This document shows positions 20,881-31,610 of a stretch of 64,000 bases of DNA, in pieces. The DNA comes from Pararge aegeria (lineage: Eukaryota; Arthropoda; Insecta; Lepidoptera; Nymphalidae). The notes under the pieces are model-generated. The model searched no databases. It was not told the origin of the DNA and saw only the letters and a list, made by a program, of their open reading frames with translations. The number at the start of each line of letters is the position of its first letter. Within the stretch, counting starts at the first letter, position 1. Where the stretch lies: assembly GCF_905163445.1 (NCBI RefSeq), contig NC_053195.1:2408501-2472500 (forward strand). Reading direction: 5' to 3'. Both the position numbers and the translations under genes were made by a program.

Positions 20881-21149
20881 AGAAAATTTGGATTGAAATG
20901 ACTTTCATTACTTTTGAGACACAATTGGTCGAATTTAGTTCACAATCGAAAACATGATGATAATTTATAATACCGTCCACGGTTGATGTCGATCGAAGTG
21001 CTACTGTATAATGTTAACATTAAATAACAACACTTTCGCTGATTACCATCGGCTAGGAATATGATTGCATTAATGAGTAGATTGTTTGTTTAATTTGAAA
21101 TGGTAATAAATGACATTATAAAATTAAAGTCTTACTTTCTTCTTATTTG

Positions 21150-21310
21150 TAGAATAGAATAGAATAGAATAGAAAAACTTTATTGCAACAAAACACAAAA
21201 GGAAAAGCACACGGAATACAGTAATAGTACTTAGTACAAAGGCGGCCTTATATAAGTGATCTTTTAAAGGCAACCTAAGCGTACGAAGCCGATAAAAAGG
21301 TGGAAAGTGG
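21150..21310 (-). mobile_element. LINE 3' end with (TTCTA)n tail
   Basis: The plus-strand (GAATA)n run at 21150-21172 is followed by GAAAAACTTTATTGCAACAA and AAAGGCGGCCTTATATAAGT. This is the reverse complement of the 3' end seen in sense at 28285-28455. Confidence 0.65.
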
Positions 21311-21931
21311 ATGGTACATGAAGTGTGTAAAAATAAAATACAAATAAAATAAACTTACATGTAATTTTATTTTATTATATACTATATTTACATAATAACT
21401 ACAAAAATACCGGTATAAACGTATATATATACTAGACTTACACAATACTCAATTCCATAGGTATACGGTTGGTGGTTAATAATTGTACAGTTTATGTTGG
21501 ATATTTTTCATGTTCTCATATGGTTTAAAAAAAATATATAAGCAAAGCCGTAGTGATTTTTTAGTTTAAGACTTATTTTTTCTTTTTTCTAGAAAAAGCT
21601 GTTACTTTAACTTGATTTTGAATGGACTTAGCGTCATGCAAGATAGTCCAATCGACTACAATCTCTTCAAAATAATGTAAACACATATGTTTGAACGCTT
21701 CATCATTGCTTGTAACAGGCATAAGGCCTACATGAATAAATAATTAGTCGCACATTTAGGGAGTCGTGCAAACGAAATAAAAATTTGGCGAGCGATGTGA
21801 CTAGGTGGGTCGCGGTATATTGCGTAGAGCAGGGCATGAAAGTTTGTACTATGAGAAACTGACTAAGTCGCGAAATAAAAAATGGTAATAAATATAAATT
21901 AAACACAGATATCAAGACCGCATTATACAAA

Positions 21932-22092
21932 GGCAAAGTCTAAAATATCTTTATTCAAGTAACCATATTCTTAAACTTAAAACTATAAGCTACGAGGGTT
22001 CCAAACAAGTCCTGGTCTAAGAAAAAGCCCACAACAAACTTAGCCAGGTGTATTTTTTTGCTATCACCATCTCACATTGTCATTTACTAGGT
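21932..22092 (-). mobile_element. Jockey/CR1-like LINE 3' end
   Basis: Plus-strand text: GGCAAAGTCTAAAATATC, TTTATTCAAGTAACC, GCTACGAGGGTTCCAAAC, AAGCCCACAACAAACTTAG. It has the same family order as 18671-18940 with an internal deletion. Confidence 0.7.
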
Positions 22093-23430
22093 ACCTATGC
22101 TTTTAACCTCAACTGCAAAGAAATAAATATTTTTCGTATAAAACAGATTGGGGTAGCGATCTATACCTACTGATTTGACTCTAACGACAAAGATATATAT
22201 TTTATATAACCTATATATTTTTACTTTACTCACATTAAAAGCAAGAGGTTCCCGTCTTCTTTAAACATTAATATAAAACGAAGATTCAAACTTGACTAGA
22301 CCTTTCGGGTTCGTGACTTGGTCAGAACTAATTGTTTATTGCTCGCGATAAAAAATAATGTTTTGATACTTAATTCTGATACGGCTTCCATAGCACAACA
22401 GGTCTATGGAACTTTACTAAGCAAGCTATTATTTACCCCACCAGCCCGCATTGGGACGACGTGGTCGGTCTAAGCTCTAGATTTATAACTAGCCGTTCCC
22501 CGTGTTTTCACCCAGTAAAAAATAACTACTTGCATTCCTAGGCTAGATATCTTAAGGTAGGAAAGTTATGTTTTAATATCATAGCATATGAACCGCGTAC
22601 TCATATTCATAAACTTACCGTGTAAGAAAACTGAAATGTCTTATTTGGTAAGGATACACAGTAGTTATTTATTACTTAACTCTTCATTTGTATACCACAA
22701 CATTAACATATACCAACATAAAATAAAAACAAAGACATAAAGAAAGAAGTTATTCTACTTCAAAGGGCGGCCTTATTGCTTAATAGCAATAGATAGGTGT
22801 ATGATATTTTTTTGTTGCGTATTTACGTATTACGGAAAAAAACAGCTCGGGGGCGCTTATACGTTGAGCTTGCTTTATAAATACCATTATTTCGTGCAGA
22901 AATCGTATTGTTACTGTAATATTAAGCCTTCTGTATAAAATAGCTTTCACACGGCGAAAGAAATATTAAAATTGGTTTGGTACTTTCAAAGTTTATCGAT
23001 TACAACAAACACAAATATTTTATCTTTATGATATTAGCATAGATACAGATCAAGTTATAAAGTGTCCTATGTACATACAGACAGCCTTATTTTATAATTT
23101 TAGAAGCGTATATATTTAGATTAATCGAGAAATATAATATCATACGTCAATGTATGTCCTTCGTACAATTTACGTTGAACGTAATATAATATTGACTTAT
23201 TAAGAAGTGGAATGCTGCAATATAAATTGTATTACCATTGCGTTTAGAGTTATATTTGGACTGCTGTACGAATCAGACAATAACAAGGGGAGATTTAGGG
23301 TTGTCAACCTTAACAAACTAAAAACTGAATAAAAATAAATTACCTCTCATAGGAGAGAATAAAGAAGGGAAATAAATAAGAAGAAGATTAATATAGGATA
23401 GAATATGAAACAGAGGAGAGTTAACTTTCT
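22093..23430. other. AT-rich stretch, no gene recognised
   Basis: Apart from a family-4-like scrap at about 22440-22500 (CCAGCCCGCATTGGGACGAC) and a GGGCGGCCTTATTGC LINE-tail fragment near 22765, I see nothing supportable. Confidence 0.45.
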
Positions 23431-23598
23431 AGCTTCTTCTTAGACCAGGGCGCGTTTGGAACCCTAAAGCTTTAGTTTTAAGTTGACGAATTTAGTTAAC
23501 GCCATCAACTCACTTCTATATTTTACATTTAATTTACGCATCTAAAGTGCCATATATGTGCCTATTTGAATAAAGAAATATTTCACTTTTGACTTTAA
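23431..23598 (+). mobile_element. Jockey/CR1-like LINE 3' end
   Basis: CTTCTTCTTAGACCAGGGCG, GAACCCTAAAGCTTTAG, CGCATCTAAAGTGCCATATA, then TGAATAAAGAAATATTTC. It has the same 3'UTR as 9100-9280. Confidence 0.75.
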
Positions 23599-24206
23599 AC
23601 ACATAATCTTAAGTTTTCGTAGCTTTATTATCTAGGTAGGGAGAAAATCAATCTGAATTTCCTTCGAAGAAAACTTGCAAAACATTTGTTTTTTTTTTAA
23701 ACTAATATGAACTATCTTAAAATCTATGTTATATTATATAACTAGATATTATATCTAGTTGAGCTGATCACTGATCAGTTTAATAATTATGTAAGAGTTG
23801 ACAACCCTAGCCACAGATGGTATCATCAAACACGACTGTTGGTATTTTAACGACGATGCTGCAAGTATTCCTACAAACTTCATTTGTATTGTGTCCTCTT
23901 TTTCCCCACCAATCACTATTGTGGTTTTCAATGGCGTGCTTAGTTTTTACTCAAGGTAGGCGGATTGTAGCGTAGTTTTATTATTTAATTCATATATTAT
24001 AAATTTTACCACATGGAATTCCACAGAATCCAGTTGCAAAAAAAAAAATTTAGAGAGCTTAAACTAGAAAGCATATTAAATCATTTAATGTCCGAAAGTT
24101 GAAATTCTATATGCATATTAAGTATTTATTCTATAAATAGTTTACCCACTAAATCATCTGACCCTAGAACCAGTGTACACTCGATTTATTGGCAAAATTC
24201 GTTTTT

Positions 24207-24636
24207 GGAACGAAGTTCCTTACGGCAGGCTTGGAGGGGATAGGGATTTTGCTGCGCGACCGAACTGAAAAAAATGTGACAGTAAAACCGTAAGAAAAAA
24301 TCCGTGGAAAAAAGTGCGTGGAATAAAACCGTTAAATGAGACTAATTCTAGACAGTCGCATACACAAGCGTTCTATTTCTATGTAATTTTATGTTGTCAA
24401 ACAAAAATAAAGAGACATATTTTGTTATTTTAGTTGATAATTTGAATTACGATGTTTTTTTATTTTAAGTAATTTATTATTTCCTAAAATACTGAATTTT
24501 CTAAAAACTTTCTTGTACTTAAATAAAAACTAATCAGCAAAATTTAAGAGAAAAATCAAGAAAACCTACATAAAATTGAGCGAGATTTTTTTTGCAATTT
24601 GTGTCGATTCTACATTAGCCGAAGGAACTTCGTTCC
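24207..24636. mobile_element. Putative inverted-repeat element (about 430 bp)
   Basis: The left end GGAACGAAGTTCCTTACGG (24207-24225) is mirrored by the right end CCGAAGGAACTTCGTTCC (24619-24636). The inverted repeat is about 18 bp with one mismatch. The interior is AT-rich and has no ORF. I see no clear target duplication, so classification as a DNA transposon is inference. Confidence 0.5.
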
Positions 24637-25864
24637 TACCTGGTGTCCCACGACACCACATCATTTTTTTTTTATTTATTATCAGTTTTGGGTTCAGAAG
24701 CGGTTGTAGAGTTCCCTCCAAAAAAAAATTTCAAATATTTTCAATGTAATGTCTAGAATTCGACCCGTTACAGTTTTGTTATAAGTATGGATGTTACTCC
24801 ACCTTTTCTTTATTTGGTTTTATTTATTTCAGTTCATAAATGTTTTAAATATGCGGGCGTTCCGTGATGACCAACTTTTTTTTTTAAATTAAATTCCACT
24901 TAATAAATGACGTACGAAAACATAGAACGCCGATAAAGCGCCGGTAAAGCGCGAAGAAAATAACCGTGTATTTATTTCCTGAGTCAAAGTATTTTATATA
25001 CCTAATAATAATAATTGACAAATTAAGCAAATGGTCTTCCTAATGATAAATGGAAAGCCAATTAATTAATTTAATTTATATACGCTACGCAGGGTAATTA
25101 CGTATCTCACGACAGTCTTGCGACGGGCGTAAAACTCGCGATAATTGCTGTCAAATCCCACTTTAGCATACAAAAAATAGAAATGTGACGTTTGACAGCA
25201 AGGATTGCAAGTTTTACGCCCCTTGCAAGCCTATCAACGGTTGGGAATCCACCCTGCGTATCCCAACAATTCTGCTTGGCGGCAGTACCTACATCTCCGG
25301 AGTAGCTCTGTCACAAAAAGCACTACTAATTCTAGAAATTGTAAGTTTATATCACGTCTAAAATTAAACTGGGTGATCTGCCGGTTTCCCTCGCTCATCA
25401 TACTTAGTTACAAAAAAAGGAACACTATGGGTGATGATTTATGGCTAGCAGACGTTTACCAGGTATTTTTAATACATCCGTCGGCAGTCGGTAATTAAGT
25501 ACACGTGGCACGGATGCTGTGGGACTCATCTGTGAGAGTTCACAACTACTAAAGTTTACATAATACCTAGTAAGACAAGTTTTGCTTGTGAGAATGAAAT
25601 GTGCTTTTTTTTTGTTTAGGTATACTATCAATAAGTTGTTAGTCTATCCGTCCATTCCTAGGGCAGGGGCATTCTTTTTAAATCTGTGGAGAAAACACAG
25701 ATAGTTAATAGTTAAATTTATAAAGAAGTTTTACCGATATGCGAAGGCCAGAAAAAGATTTTGTGTCCTTTGACCTGTAGTGTTATATAATTTGGAAGCT
25801 TTGCAAGCAAAAGACACATGTAAACTCTTGCCGAAAAGCAGCATCGGCTACTTCAAAGACTCTG

Positions 25865-26040
25865 CACATGCGCTTCACATATAACTTCCAAATGATATGA
25901 AAATTAAGCTTAATTTGCTCTACCTACTTACTCCGCCAAAAGCAACAGAATCTGTAAGGTGTTATTTGTGATTTCTTCAATCTTTATACTCCACACTAAA
26001 TAGATCTTTAGCAATGTACTGTCTATGCACGGTTCAATTG
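25865..26040 (-). repeat. Interspersed repeat (reverse copy of the family at 7805)
   Basis: AAATTAAGCTTAATTTGCTC, CCAAAAGCAACAGAATCTGT, ATTTCTTCAATCTTTATACT and TAAATAGATCTTTAGCAATG match the reverse complement of the 7805-8010 repeat. Confidence 0.6.
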
Positions 26041-26179
26041 GAAACTTTCGTGTTGTTTGTTAACAAATATTTATTGTTATTAATTATTATTAAGAACAAT
26101 TAATTATTCTTAGCATTCTTATCAGTATGAATAGTTCTTAGCAATTATTCTTTGTAAACTCACATCTCCGGAGTCGGAG

Positions 26180-26259
26180 TGAAACGTGAGTCACCTAATC
26201 AGTGACTGCCACAGCCGAATCCTCCCACCATACCAGACCAGAGAAAAATGACGGAGTGA

Positions 26260-26306
<47 letters not shown>

Positions 26307-26440
26307 CGTGTGCGTGTGTGTTTGTTTGTGTGTGTGTCCTGAACGGATGAACAGATTTGTTTGATCAAAACCCGGGACGTTTGATTTTCACTCTCGCTCG
26401 CTTTCGTTCTCCACTGCGCCATCGAAGTCGTCAAAAGGAA
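26180..26440 (-). mobile_element. SINE family 2 relic containing a dinucleotide expansion
   Basis: CCTCCCACCATACCAGACCA (26221-26240) is the family-2 body, and CTCCACTGCGCCATCGAAGT (26409-26428) with AACCCGGGACG is its tRNA-like end. Between them lies a long GT run (26256-26338). Confidence 0.55.
26256..26338. repeat. (GT)n microsatellite
   Basis: About 80 bp of nearly pure GT with GC, AT and TT interruptions. The open frame on the minus strand (His/Thr repeats) is a by-product. Confidence 0.95.
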
Positions 26441-26479
26441 CGTCATAAAAGCGATCTTAAGCTGTATAGCTAATGTGAT

Positions 26480-26640
26480 CCTTTCAGTTGTGCGCTTATG
26501 TTAATTCGAGGTCCTACGTAACGTAACAAAAACAGCGCGCACGGTGCCGGGCGGCGCATGGTACGCGCTTGCGCATAGTTGACTTACGACTTCTACAATA
26601 TTATCACACGTTCAATTGAGGTACAATGAATGTCGAGATC
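26480..26640. promoter_or_regulatory. CpG-rich patch, possible promoter or TSS
   Basis: This 160-bp patch is markedly richer in CpG than its surroundings (AGCGCGCACGGTGCC, GGGCGGCGCATGGTACGCGC). It contains GCGCTTGCGCAT, close to the NRF-1 palindrome. No adjacent exon could be recognised on either strand. It might be the 5' end of the TBC gene or of a non-coding RNA, or simply part of an old repeat. Confidence 0.25.
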
Positions 26641-26831
26641 GTTCAACCGAGCAGTAAAAAATACAGCGTTAGATAATAACAATGTGTTATGATGTGATTT
26701 TGATAATGTAATACCACTGAAGAATAAAATACATACGGAAAAAAACATGGGCAAGTATTTTTAGTTTTAGTATTATTTCTCATTTTAGTATCCTCCATTG
26801 ACGTGAACGTCAGTTCACATAGATGTAAGGA

Positions 26832-27015
26832 CAGTGGCGTGCACTCCATACATGCACAAAAGCACTACCTACCCTACCATTGATATAAAACTCGTAAAGG
26901 AGGAGAAATCGTGCCGTTTTATGCAATTTTCCTGGTGCATACGTACCCGTCCGTTCCGTTTCATGTTTTATGCACATCCGTTTTATGCATACCCTAGTGA
27001 GAAACCCAGTGCACT
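26832..27015. mobile_element. hAT-like MITE with target duplication
   Basis: It begins CAGTGGCGTGCACTCC and ends near CCCAGTGCACTG. It is flanked by identical GATGTAAGGA at 26822-26831 and 27016-27025; the true 8-bp duplication lies within this 10-bp match. The interior contains TTTATGCATACCC and TGCATACGTACCC, like the element at 19928. It has no ORF. Confidence 0.82.
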
Positions 27016-27036
27016 GATGTAAGGATTAATAAATAA

Positions 27037-27293
27037 ATAAATAAAAATAAATATATACTACGACAATACACACAGCCATCTTGTCCCCAAAGTAAGCGTA
27101 GCTTGTGTTATAGGTACTAAGATAACTGATGAATAATTTTATGAATAATATAACATATATACATATAAACACCCGGACACTGAAAAACATTCAACTTGAA
27201 CATTTCATCACACAAACATTTTCCAGTTGCGGGAATCGAACCCATGGCCTTGGATTCAGAAAGCAGGGTCGCTGCCCACTGCGCCATTGGAGC
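27037..27293 (-). mobile_element. tRNA-derived SINE, family 3
   Basis: On the minus strand, the head GCTCCAATGGCGCAG and a GGGTTCGATTCCCGCAA B box are followed by the standard family body and a TTTATTTATTTAT tail. Confidence 0.82.
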
Positions 27294-27334
27294 GTTCAAA
27301 ATTATTGACGAATGGCACTTTTCACAATAGTAAA

Positions 27335-27625
27335 AAGATCGAAGAAATTTTAAAAGATATCATACAGTTTCTCCTGCTTTTCGCGGAGCATAGCAAATCA
27401 AGCTTAATTTTCAAAATATATTAGCGTGAAGGGTCTAAAGAGAATCTCTCTTTGTTCTGAGAGAGAAGGCCTGTGCCCCGGAGCGGGTGAAGAGTTGGTG
27501 AACGAAGTTATCACCATCCCCTTACAATTACGTGAACATATGTGAAGAAACGCTTCATAAGTGCCTGTAGTTCAATAGGCCTATACCTATACATAGATAA
27601 TTTTCTAATTTGAATTTGAACATTA
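27335..27625 (+). repeat. Composite repeat: 7805-type fragment plus LINE/SINE 3' end
   Basis: 27335-27420 carries GAAGAAATTTTAAAAGAT, ACAGTTTCTCCTGCTTTTCG and CGGAGCATAGCAAATCAAGC. 27440-27625 carries a GAGAGAAGGCCTGTGCCCC scrap, then GAACGAAGTTATCACCATCC, GCTTCATAAGTGCCTGTAG and an AATTTGAATTTGAA tail, like the LINE end at 18431 in sense. Confidence 0.5.
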
Positions 27626-27774
27626 GATGTAAAATGCAGGGCAAATGCTGGGCTGTAAACCCTTTCTATGTCGTGTAACAGACAGATCTTCTGTTACTAT
27701 ATAAATATAAGATGAACTTTTTATAACGCTTAATATGAATAAATGTAATTTCTATCTTCTTTCTTTCTTAAATA

Positions 27775-27930
27775 ATTACTGTCAGCTGCTAAATGGTATA
27801 AAGTAAATAACCGTGCCAGTTCGAGAAATATTACTAAAGTGGAGTGGTTTTGATGCTTCAATATTAGTCGTGTGCACGGTTTCTGTATGATCTTAATTCT
27901 GTGATTTACGGCATTCAAAAATTACGTCTC
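27775..27930 (+). repeat. Interspersed repeat (GTGTACACGGTTTCTGTA family)
   Basis: It contains ACTGTCAGCTGCTAAATGG, AAGTGGAGTGGTTTTGATGC and GTGCACGGTTTCTGTATGAT. The same order occurs at 3400-3770 and 61940-62085. Confidence 0.5.
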
Positions 27931-28284
27931 CAGGTATTATTTCGATACTGCAATATACACCGCACCTGAAGCGTAATAAAAACCTTAATAGGTATGAATT
28001 TTGACACTTGGAAAAGGTTGAATTACTTAACAGATTGTTTTCAATACAGCCGGTTGTTGTGTTACTTCCTTTTTATTTGACTTTCGTTTTCTTATTTTTT
28101 TTTTTTTAATAAACCTTCATATATCTATGTAATTGAGTATTATGTAAGTTTATAATAGCATAAATATATACCATAAATATCTATTCTAGTATATTTAAAT
28201 TTTTTATCGATATTTTTGTAGTTATATAAATGTAATATGTATGTTCATGTAATATTTTATTTTTGGTAATATGCTTTATGCACC

Positions 28285-28455
28285 ATCCACTTCCCACCTT
28301 TTTATCGGTTACGCAAGCTCAGGTTGCCTTTAAAAGATCACTTTCAGTGATAAGGCCGCCTTTGCACCCTAGCACTAAGTATTATTACTGTTTTCTTTAT
28401 GTTTTTCCTATTGTGTTGTGTTGCAATAAAGTTTTTCAATTTTATTCTATTCTAT
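28285..28455 (+). mobile_element. LINE 3' end with (TTCTA)n tail
   Basis: CTCAGGTTGCCTTTAAAAGA, TAAGGCCGCCTTTGCACC, CCTATTGTGTTGTGTTGCAA and TAAAGTTTTTCAATTTTATT, ending in TCTATTCTAT. Confidence 0.65.
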
Positions 28456-28859
28456 AGGTGTTTTCGGAAAACGCATTCTCATTATTCAAATGGAGGTTAT
28501 ACTCAGAAAGGGGTTTTGTTCTTCAATTAATCAATTTTTAGTAAAATATACCTACACTTTAATTTTATCAGATTAAAAAAACTGCTCACGTAAATGCCTG
28601 TACAATTCATATTATTTAAAATTCTCTATAGAATTCTTTTAATGAAAATTATGACTTATTACATGGTATTATAATAAAAAAATAGGTACCAGAAAATTTA
28701 ATTGCAGAACCTTGAATACCAAGTGGCACTAGATTATTCACACGTAATATGAATGAAATAATAACTAGGCGTAAAAATAATTTGTTAAACTATATGTATT
28801 TAGGTAATCGATTTGTACTACTTGTGTATTCCGTTCAAATCAGACGAAGTTATGACTAT

Positions 28860-29097
28860 ACAGAGCATGAATGGAATCTTCAAGATTATTGAGAAAATGT
28901 GACTGCAATAATTTGAACGTTAGAAGCAAAACTAATCTTGCAGTGCAGTACACTAGGCTACACAAAATAAGCAATTCATTTAAAGGAAATTGTATAGAAA
29001 TATACAATAAGTTACCGGACGATATATAGAGGAAGTCTCTAAAAAAGTTCAAAGTTTGTATTAAGCGAAAGCTTATAGAAAAGTCCTATTATAGTAT
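28860..29097 (+). mobile_element. Jockey/CR1-like LINE, 5' part of an interrupted copy
   Basis: The plus strand matches 8740-8975, with the same NLNVRSKTNLAVQY- and FYNKLP-type segments. It stops at TATTATAGTATAAA, exactly where the intact copy continues into DYVNDKKAWV. Confidence 0.75.
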
Positions 29098-29577
29098 AAA
29101 ATATTTATTTATTATTTATGTACCATAAATTGTGATTGTGAACATAAGATACATGAAATGTACAAAGGAAAGCTTATCTCTATAAGAGATCTCTTCCAGC
29201 TACCCCAGGATGTGAGTAAGAAGATTTAGTTGTGGTATAGGTCAAATAAAGGTACAATATACTTCATAACTACTAAGTATATTTAATATATCTAAATAAT
29301 AACAATATTCTACATACTAATACAATAAAAATTGAATATACTATATATATATATATAAGTGGTATGTATATATAAGTATTATAAAAACGATAGTATGATA
29401 TGGATATTATGGATAGTATGGATGGTACTTACTCCTAAGCAATGGTGGTTAATGTTATCGTGTTATATGTATAACCAAGTTGTGGAAACTTCATTGGTCT
29501 ATGTGATACAAAAATACGGCATTACTTTTATGTATAATTATACTGTTTGTTTCCCTCGAAAAGCTAATAAATAAATA
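29098..29577 (-). mobile_element. Insertion splitting a LINE copy (another LINE 3' end)
   Basis: The roughly 480-bp insert separates the two halves of a jockey/CR1-like LINE. Its plus-strand text GAAATGTACAAAGGAAAGC, TTATCTCTATAAGAGATCTC and TTCCAGCTACCCCAGGATG resembles the reverse complement of a different LINE's 3' end. An (ATAA)n run closes the right side. The outer edge is AT-rich and no clear target duplication can be named. Confidence 0.6.
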
Positions 29578-29867
29578 AATAAAAAAGCTTGGGTGTGAAC
29601 AATCGCTGTAACCAGGTTGCTTCTTAAATATTTTCAAATGACAATGTGAGATTGTGATAACAAAAAGGTACACCTGGTTTATTTTGTTGTGAGCTTCTTC
29701 TTATACCAGGGCGCGTTTGGAGCCCTCGTAGCTTTAGTTTCAATTTTACGAATGAAGTTATCGCCATCACTACTCACTGCTATGTTCACATTTTGTATAT
29801 ATTCAACGCATCAAAAGTGCCATCTGTGTGCCTATTTGAATAAGGAAATATTTGACTTTGACTTTGT
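29578..29867 (+). mobile_element. Jockey/CR1-like LINE, 3' part of an interrupted copy
   Basis: It resumes at AAAAAAGCTTGGGTGTGAAC (the KKAWV stop region). It continues through the usual 3'UTR (ACCAGGGCGCGTTTGGAGCC, CGCATCAAAAGTGCCATCTG) and ends GACTTTGACTTTG. Confidence 0.78.
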
Positions 29868-30002
29868 TTTTTATTCTATGTATTTGTTAGTGAGTATGTG
29901 CTAACTGATATTTTTTACTTTTCTATGGTAGGAACTAACGAACTCAATATAGTTTTTTCTTTTTTATGTGATAGGTAATAATTGACAACCAATCATCTAA
30001 TT

Positions 30003-30070
30003 AGAGTGGTTTTAGATGCTTCAATTTTAGTCGTGTACACGGTTTCTGTATGTTCTATTTATGTGAGCTA
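30003..30070 (+). repeat. Short interspersed-repeat fragment
   Basis: GAGTGGTTTTAGATGCTTCA and GTCGTGTACACGGTTTCTGT match the family at 27775 and 61985. Confidence 0.45.
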
Positions 30071-30644
30071 AATAAATGAAAAGCAGCCTGCAAACATTAC
30101 ACGTTGCTGCGTAAAAAAGGAAGATGCGGCAAACACTCTCATACATATGTACGATATTATGATGTAAAGTAATAATAAAACTGTGGCTTTACGAAAGCAA
30201 AAAAGAATAGCCTATTTACAGTCTAAAAAAAGTCTTTGAAATCGTTTAATTCGATCATTTCTACAATGGGGCCGCACTTGCGAAAGTTTATGAAAGGTGC
30301 GTGCGCAATAGAAGTAGGGAGGTGCTAGTAAAAACGGTAGGCACTTTGCCAGATGGAAACTAAAGTGAAATTCCATTCAACGAAATCACCACACCAATCT
30401 AAAAAGGAAATTGGAACCAAAACGATTTTCATATGTATGTTGTGTATTAATGGACTGTTCAAGCAGATGGCCCACGCGATGGCAAGTGGGAACCCATCGC
30501 CCATAAAAAGCAAAACTTCGCAGTGCCTGCAAGGAACATGTAATGTTCCACCTTGTGTCCATCGACCTAGATCGCATCTTGTAGGTGTTAAACTCTTATA
30601 CTACTAAAACGTACTGCGCTTTCATTGATATCACAATCATGTTA

Positions 30645-30860
30645 ACTATTGGACGTCCACTGCTGGGCATAGGTCTTTTTATAGGGAGTATTAAACTCCA
30701 CGGTCCTGTGCCGATTGCGTCCAAAGATACCCAGCGACTCGTTTGATGTCGTCCGTCCACATAGTTTGGGGTCTCCCAACTCTAAGTTTACCAGTGCGAG
30801 GTCGCCATTTACTCCGCCCACTACCATTTTAGCTACGCGACTCGCTGGGCTATGTCGAAT
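30645..30860 (-). mobile_element. RTE-like LINE 3' remnant
   Basis: Plus-strand text GGACGTCCACTGCTGGGCAT, AGGTCTTTTTATAGGG, GATGTCGTCCGTCCACATAG and ACGCGACTCGCTGGGCTATG is the reverse complement of an RTE ORF2 end and its tail. The same family is at 45460-45760 and 2815-3160. Confidence 0.7.
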
Positions 30861-31186
30861 ATCATAAAATTTACTAAAATATCCGTGAATGCGGTTCTTT
30901 TGAGCCTTATACTACAAACTACAAAGAAATAATGTAAATATAAAAACAAAGAAAAAAAAGTCAGAATCGGCTAATAGTTATCGGAAATATTATACAGATA
31001 AAGAATACAGAAAAACGAGTAACATCTAGTTATAAATACATGTGCTTGATGATTGGTAAAGAGCCCTCTTCGATATCAGAAGTGGGATTTCAACACACAT
31101 ATTTAAGACAGGAATTGTTATTTATGTAAAGTCCGGAAATATATTCCAATTTACCTTCATAAGAAAACATAAATCCCTGGTCAGTA

Positions 31187-31610
31187 TATCTCATCAGTCT
31201 AGTGGAATCATGTTCGACTATGGATCAGGAGGGCCTGAGTTCGATTACCGGGTCGGACTGAAGTAAGTTTTTCTGTTAAGGTATTTTCAGTCATTCCCAA
31301 CTAGGAACTTGGACAGAAAGTTAAGTAGTCGCGCACCGATACCGATTTTTTATCATTATACACTAATAAGAGATCAAATAGTATGGTCACATGATGCGAA
31401 GAGACGAGAAATATGTTGTAAAGAAAGCATTGCAACTACGAACATAAGAGAGGTAGAGAATGACCTCCGACTTCGTGGTGGTCCAGCATGACGAAAGTCC
31501 AATTGGAAGAGGAACTGCCCGACCCGACAACCCAGGACAGATTATCTCGGTGCCAGCAAATTGGGAGAGCCGCCCCACCTAAAGTGGGATATATCTAGGA
31601 AGAAGAAGGT
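31187..31610 (+). mobile_element. tRNA-headed SINE fused to LINE-like 3' region
   Basis: CAGTCTAGTGGAATCATG (A-box-like) and GAGTTCGATTACCGGG (B box) lie at 31196-31255. The distal part carries GGAAGAGGAACTGCCCGACC and AGGAAGAAGAAGGTAT, similar to LINE 3' ends with an (AGAAGA) tail. The middle is diverged. Confidence 0.45.

Noticed and set aside
23740..23785. Short palindromes AACTAGATATTATATCTAGTT and CTGATCACTGATCAG
   Set aside because: Short and AT-rich; such palindromes are expected by chance in this composition.
26195..26446. His/Thr-repeat ORF
   Set aside because: Translation of a GT microsatellite inside a SINE relic.
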